A DNA stretch of 15,146 nt from XYD1-FULL-44-32 sp964433715 (GTDB taxonomy: Bacteria; Patescibacteriota; Minisyncoccia; Phycocordibacterales; XYD1-FULL-46-19), in NCBI GenBank assembly GCA_964433715.1, contig CAYSSL010000014.1, positions 1-15,146 on the forward strand, read 5' to 3'. The translations under genes and the position numbers were made by a program. This document shows, one piece after another, positions 12,473-15,146 of the stretch (the stretch's first letter is position 1; each line of letters starts with the position of its first letter). The notes under the pieces were generated by a model. The model was not told the DNA's origin and ran no database searches. It saw nothing but the letters and a program-made list of their open reading frames with translations.

Positions 12473-13756
12473 TTATAAATAAGATAATGGGTTCAGTACA
12501 GCTTCGCGGGTGGCTAAAGGTAGGCGGTAGACGCCACAACCTGGGACTGAAGATTGTAGAGTACCCACTTGGGAACCTTGAGACGCTAAGAGGGTGAAGT
12601 GTAAATGGGGACCAGTGACATAACCGGTGGCTCCGCTATAAGCTACCACGTCGCCGGTTTTTACCGTTTGACCCTCAACGACTTTGGCTAAGGAGATGTG
12701 GGCATAAACACTAGATAGACCATTGGGGTGTTTTATCATTACCCATTTTCCATAGGAGGCACCTTTGCAGGCAACGTCGGTGTCACCTACTCCCAAGACC
12801 ACTCCATCTAAGACGGCTTTGATCGGGGTGCCCACGGCGGCAGCAAAGTCCATACCGTTGTGACCTTTGCCGGCATAAATCTGGGGGTTTGAGGTGGCAA
12901 AAGGGGTGTTGCCAAAATATTGAGTAATTACCACTTTATCTAGGGGCCATTTTAAGACCCCACTACCTGTCGTAGGTAGTGATCCGGGGTTTACAATCAG
13001 CTTAAGAGCATCTTCGGCTTTTCTAATTTCCGCCTCAACGGCATTTTTCTTGGCTACACGGTCGGCCAACAATTGTTGATAGGTTTTTTCAATATTTTGA
13101 GTTTGGGCCAACAAGACATTTTTTTGGTTTTGATTAGAGGCGACAATTTTTCTCTGATCGGCCAATTTTACCTGAAGAGTAGATAGTTGTTCCTTTTCTT
13201 TTTCTGATTGATCTTTTTTTGATTCATAGTCCGCCTTGGTTTTTTCTAACTCTCTAATATGATTGCTTAGTTTTTCTTGGAGTGATTGTAAGGTGGCGGC
13301 GCTGTTTAAAAAGTCAGACAGGTTGTTGTGTTCTAGAAAAACGAAGGTTATATTTTCACGGTCTGTCAGACGCATTTGGCGCAAAGCTTCCGCAATCGCC
13401 TCTTCGCTTTTATTTATTTTTTCGGTGGAGGTGACAATTTCTCCACCCAACTTTTTAATAGTTAAAACAGCTGAATCAATTTTTTTCTGAGTTAGGGTTA
13501 CGTCTGTTTCTAATTTTCTTTTGGTGGCCTCTAGACGCGCCAGCTCATTTTTCAGAGTAGATGATTGGCCTTTGGTGGTAGTTAACTTGGCTTGGTACTC
13601 GGCAATTTCTTTTTCCAACTGGGCTATTTCATTGTTTTTGGAGCTAATTTGGTTTTTTAGGTCGTCAACAGATTGGGCCCGAACATTGTCATAAGAAAAA
13701 AATAAAACGGCGAAAACCAGAAAGACGCTGATGTAGTGAAAGTATTTAGCAGACAT
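12473..13756 (-). CDS. EnvC-like coiled-coil M23 murein peptidase
   Basis: A 427-aa secreted protein. A signal peptide or anchor (about 8-28, ending VRAQS) precedes a long coiled coil (30-255, heptad-rich Lys/Glu/Gln, with a break at TDRENITFVFLEHNNLSDFLN, 131-151, typical of EnvC/CwlO-like proteins), a linker LPTTGSGV and an M23 domain (about 268-395). All LAS-type metal and catalytic residues are present: H299 and D303 (GHNGMD), H353 (YAH), H384 and H386 (PHLHF). It should be an active peptidoglycan endopeptidase rather than an inactive activator like E. coli EnvC. C330 and C407 might form a disulfide. A perfect TATAAT ends 6 nt before the ATG with no SD, so the mRNA is likely leaderless. 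It leads a two-gene unit with the Trp-rich membrane protein. Confidence 0.92.
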   Translation of the reverse strand: MSAKYFHYISVFLVFAVLFFSYDNVRAQSVDDLKNQISSKNNEIAQLEKEIAEYQAKLTTTKGQSSTLKNELARLEATKRKLETDVTLTQKKIDSAVLTIKKLGGEIVTSTEKINKSEEAIAEALRQMRLTDRENITFVFLEHNNLSDFLNSAATLQSLQEKLSNHIRELEKTKADYESKKDQSEKEKEQLSTLQVKLADQRKIVASNQNQKNVLLAQTQNIEKTYQQLLADRVAKKNAVEAEIRKAEDALKLIVNPGSLPTTGSGVLKWPLDKVVITQYFGNTPFATSNPQIYAGKGHNGMDFAAAVGTPIKAVLDGVVLGVGDTDVACKGASYGKWVMIKHPNGLSSVYAHISLAKVVEGQTVKTGDVVAYSGATGYVTGPHLHFTLLASQGSQVGTLQSSVPGCGVYRLPLATREAVLNPLSYL

Positions 13757-13762
13757 AATGAT

Positions 13763-13792
13763 ATTATATCTGCTAACGTACGCTCGGTCTAA
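13763..13792 (-). promoter_or_regulatory. M23 peptidase promoter, predicted leaderless
   Basis: On the minus strand, TTAGAC (13792-13787), 18 nt, then a perfect TATAAT (13768-13763). The -10 ends 6 nt before the ATG, so the start site would be at or next to the first codon. Confidence 0.62.
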
Positions 13793-13809
13793 TTAAAATA
13801 TCCGCAAAG

Positions 13810-13841
13810 AATGGCTGGAATCAAGATTGATCCCAGCCATT
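13810..13841 (-). terminator. Terminator of the 65-aa gene
   Basis: AATGGCTGG / CCAGCCATT (13810-13818 with 13833-13841) continues after one mismatch into ATCA/TGAT, giving 13 bp and a 4-nt loop. On the minus strand it is followed by TCTTTGCGG, then TATTTTAATT, only moderately T-rich. Confidence 0.65.
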
Positions 13842-13854
13842 GGCGGCTTCTTCA

Positions 13855-14052
13855 CTAGTCTTCACTCACGCCCGGGTATGACGCCCCCCACATTCTCCGG
13901 AGATGTGGGGGATGGCCGGTGTTTGACCTTGGAGTTTGATCCTCCCTTGTTTTCAGCTCACCCGTTGGCTCGGTGGGCCTTGGTAACCCGTACGCTTCTA
14001 GGGTGTGAGGTAGGGGTTGTCCGGCCATTAGATCTTTTTTGCTCTTGGGCAT
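13855..14052 (-). CDS. Orphan basic Pro-rich small protein, 65 aa
   Basis: No family recognised. The protein is hydrophilic and rich in Pro, Arg and Gly (MPKSKKDLMAGQPLPHTLEA..., ...RREDQTPRSNTGHPPHLRRM type composition), with no membrane segment, and is probably disordered. Evidence that it is real comes from its signals: promoter TTGTTT-17-TATATT, an AGAAAGGAGGTGA Shine-Dalgarno with the GGAGG core 6 nt before ATG 14052, and a hairpin terminator 14 nt after the stop. The coding region is clearly GC-richer than the flanks. A plus-strand reading of the same stretch lacks any SD and crosses the promoter. An alternative is that the strong SD heads a regulatory RNA. Confidence 0.55.
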   Translation of the reverse strand: MPKSKKDLMAGQPLPHTLEAYGLPRPTEPTGELKTREDQTPRSNTGHPPHLRRMWGASYPGVSED

Positions 14053-14068
14053 ACGTCACCTCCTTTCT
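14053..14068 (-). promoter_or_regulatory. Full-length Shine-Dalgarno of the 65-aa gene
   Basis: AGAAAGGAGGTGA followed by CGT and the ATG. The plus-strand complement is TCACCTCCTTTCT, the usual 3' end of bacterial 16S rRNA. The predicted transcript start (about 14068) means the leader is little more than the SD. Confidence 0.75.
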
Positions 14069-14074
14069 AGATTT

Positions 14075-14103
14075 AATATAGATAATTTTTCTTTATAAAA
14101 CAA
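14075..14103 (-). promoter_or_regulatory. Promoter of the 65-aa gene
   Basis: On the minus strand, TTGTTT (14103-14098), 17 nt, then TATATT (14080-14075). The -35 overlaps the 3' arm and T tract of the upstream gene's terminator. Confidence 0.55.
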
Positions 14104-14139
14104 CAAACCCGCCCTCGCACACGACAACGGGTTTGTTGT
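14100..14139 (-). terminator. Terminator of the 74-aa gene
   Basis: A perfect 12-bp stem (14100-14111 with 14128-14139, ACAACAAACCCG/CGGGTTTGTTGT) with a 16-nt loop runs into TTTTAT on the minus strand. The 3' arm can alternatively pair through AACCCGCCC (14106-14114) with GGGCGGGTT (14147-14155), which overlaps the stop codon. Confidence 0.82.
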
Positions 14140-14153
14140 GGTGGCGGGGCGGG

Positions 14154-14378
14154 TTAATTCTTCGTAAGCTTTTCAAGTGCATCTAAGGCGCACTGGATAT
14201 GAGTGGTTTTGGTCGTGCCAGGGAAACCACATCTGGCCAAAAAAACCCATACGCGACCGGTACCCTCCAAGTAGCCACGAGTGAAATCCACCCCTTTGTC
14301 CATGAAGTATTGAGTTTGCTGCTCAATATAGCAGCACAAACTCAGATACCTCTGGCCGAAAGTTGGGTCAAAAAACAT
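14154..14378 (-). CDS. Orphan small protein, 74 aa
   Basis: No family recognised. MFFDPTFGQRYLSLCCYIEQ, QTQYFMDKGVDFTRGYLEGTG and RVWVFLARCGFPGTTKTTHIQ are followed by a helix ALDALEKLTKN. It looks like a small soluble globular domain with four Cys (C15, C16, C50, C63), no signal peptide and no membrane segment. The start is secure: GATCACCTCCTTTCT on the plus strand gives a 15-nt Shine-Dalgarno (AGAAAGGAGGTGATC) with the core 7 nt before the ATG. The gene has a good promoter inside the end of gltX and a strong terminator, so it is an autonomous unit. Confidence 0.72.
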   Translation of the reverse strand: MFFDPTFGQRYLSLCCYIEQQTQYFMDKGVDFTRGYLEGTGRVWVFLARCGFPGTTKTTHIQCALDALEKLTKN

Positions 14379-14380
14379 GA

Positions 14381-14395
14381 GATCACCTCCTTTCT
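14381..14395 (-). promoter_or_regulatory. 15-nt Shine-Dalgarno of the 74-aa gene
   Basis: AGAAAGGAGGTGATC is fully complementary to the common bacterial 16S 3' tail (GATCACCTCCTTTCT), far longer than the 4-6 nt usually seen. The GGAGG core is 7 nt from the ATG. Confidence 0.85.
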
Positions 14396-14402
14396 GTCTT
14401 AT

Positions 14403-14432
14403 ACTATAGCATTAAATATTGCACTTAGTCAA
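14403..14432 (-). promoter_or_regulatory. Promoter of the 74-aa gene, within gltX
   Basis: On the minus strand, TTGACT (14432-14427), 18 nt, then TATAGT (14408-14403) with an extended TGC. The -35 lies in the last gltX codons and stop. The start is predicted near 14396, leaving a leader of about 18 nt that is almost entirely SD. Confidence 0.75.
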
Positions 14433-15146
14433 GTTTAGCCAGAAGTCGAGTTTTTGTTTCTTCTTTTCCTAAAATTGCCGCCACGGTAAAGGGATCGGGA
14501 GATTTTTCCTTGCCGGTCAGCGCCACCCGCATCGGCCAGAGTACCTCCTTTCTCCCCTTTTCCGTGGCAAAGTCCCACAAGGTGTCTTTTATTTTGGCTG
14601 GGGTAAATTTATCGGCGGGGATATTTTCTAGTAAAGAAATAACGGTCGGCAGGTGTTCGGTATTGCCAAAAAGTTCTTTAGACACATTGGGCGTTTCAAA
14701 TAAGTAGTCCCACTCCCCTATCTCACGCATTTGGTCTAGCTCGCTAAGGGTGCCTAACCTTTCAAAAATAACGGGAACCAAAATGGCTAGTTGCTCGGAG
14801 TTTAGCTCGGCTAATTTTGGGATCCGTTCGGTGGCGATATTGGTAAGCTCGGCCAGTGAAAGTTTTTTTAAATGTTTGCGGTTGTACCAGAGCAGTTTTT
14901 CGTCATTGAAAATGGCCCCCGATTTTTGGACTTTGCCGAGGTCAAATTTCTCTATCAGTTGGTCTAGGGTAAAAATTTCTTCTTCGGTGCCGGGGTTCCA
15001 ACCGAGCATCGCCATAAAGTTTAAGAGTGTCGCGGGCAAGTAGCCGCGGTCGCGGTACTCGGTCAGTGCCAGTGCCCCTTTCCTCTTGGATAGCTTGGAC
15101 CGATCGGGGGCTAAAACTAGCGGTAAATGGGCATAAATCGGGCTAG
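14425..15146 (-). CDS. gltX: Glutamyl-tRNA synthetase, 3' part
   Basis: The C-terminal half of a class I glutamyl-tRNA synthetase; the frame is open to the right edge, so the catalytic N-terminus lies outside. The visible start reads SPIYAHLPLVLAPDRSKLSKRKG, with the KMSKS-type motif as KLSKR, then ALTEYRDRGYLPATLLNFMAMLGWNPG, which is the GluRS Y-D-GYLPEA-LNYLALLGWS signature. The rest is the helical anticodon-binding domain (..KSGAIFNDEKLLWYNRKHL, DPFTVAAILGKEETKTRL). A shorter start at 15039 would be wrong because the conserved KLSKR lies upstream of it in the same frame. No terminator lies between its stop and the 74-aa gene, so transcripts may read into it. Confidence 0.95.
   Translation of the reverse strand, partial: SPIYAHLPLVLAPDRSKLSKRKGALALTEYRDRGYLPATLLNFMAMLGWNPGTEEEIFTLDQLIEKFDLGKVQKSGAIFNDEKLLWYNRKHLKKLSLAELTNIATERIPKLAELNSEQLAILVPVIFERLGTLSELDQMREIGEWDYLFETPNVSKELFGNTEHLPTVISLLENIPADKFTPAKIKDTLWDFATEKGRKEVLWPMRVALTGKEKSPDPFTVAAILGKEETKTRLLAKLD

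Noticed and set aside
13931..13942. GAGTTTGATCCT, identical to part of the 16S 5' primer site, with 16S-like 3' tails at 14057 and 14381
   Set aside because: The flanking sequence does not resemble 16S rRNA, the 12-mer lies in a coding frame, and the 3'-tail matches are explained as Shine-Dalgarno sites.
13827..14081. Plus-strand open frame across the 65-aa gene
   Set aside because: No SD or promoter, and it reads through the promoter and SD of the minus-strand gene, whose signals are far stronger.
14425..15039. A short independent gene starting at 15039
   Set aside because: The frame continues upstream with the conserved KLSKR region of GluRS, so it is the end of gltX.
1..15146. tRNA genes, CRISPR arrays, insertion sequences or prophage genes
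   Set aside because: I found no T-loop-like motifs in a cloverleaf context, no regularly spaced direct repeats, and no transposase, integrase or phage structural protein.

Overview
The window looks like a fragment of a small-genome Candidate Phyla Radiation (Patescibacteria) bacterium, most likely a Parcubacteria-type lineage. This is inferred from gene content and style, not from a marker-gene search. The signs are compact AT-rich housekeeping genes, short divergent hypothetical proteins, a minimal set of translation, replication and cell-wall genes, and a streamlined layout with many single-gene units. There are no phage, transposon, CRISPR or tRNA signatures. A run of exactly 100 N (10641-10740) marks a scaffold gap.

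Left part (1-5760): rplU (L21) is followed by a divergent YfiH/PgeF-like protein, each with its own intrinsic terminator. On the minus strand come dnaB-recR (replicative helicase and recombination mediator, 3 nt apart) and corA-cysS (Mg2+ channel and cysteinyl-tRNA synthetase, 5 nt apart). Middle part (5761-10500), mostly plus strand: an S41/CtpA-type protease, an orphan 126-aa gene, rplI (L9), a coupled pair (four-helix membrane protein plus a conserved uncharacterised WFQWYCRYY protein), an orphan SCAGH-motif protein, then rpmA (L27, minus) divergent from a membrane-anchored Ada-like domain protein. Right part: a gene-poor stretch (10500-11460) with a likely structured RNA, the gap, several inverted repeats and one 48-aa membrane ORF. 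A cell-envelope block on the minus strand follows (EnvC-like M23 peptidase, Trp-rich membrane protein, lysozyme-fold transglycosylase-like protein). Last come two tiny genes with very strong ribosome-binding sites and the 3' part of gltX, which runs off the right edge.

Two expression styles are visible. Housekeeping genes (rplU, corA, M23, rpmA, probably ctp, rplI and dnaB) have a -10-like box 6-10 nt before the ATG and no Shine-Dalgarno, as expected for leaderless or nearly leaderless mRNAs. Five orphan genes (467, 7201, 9292, 14052 and 14378 starts) instead have purine-rich SDs, mostly near-consensus promoters, and terminators. The two rightmost have SDs complementary to the 16S 3' tail over 11-15 nt.

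Most worth a second look: the candidate pseudoknotted RNA at 10498-10602; the exact-consensus promoter followed by an early terminator ahead of the transglycosylase gene; the leaderless versus SD split; and the repeat-rich stretch beside the gap.
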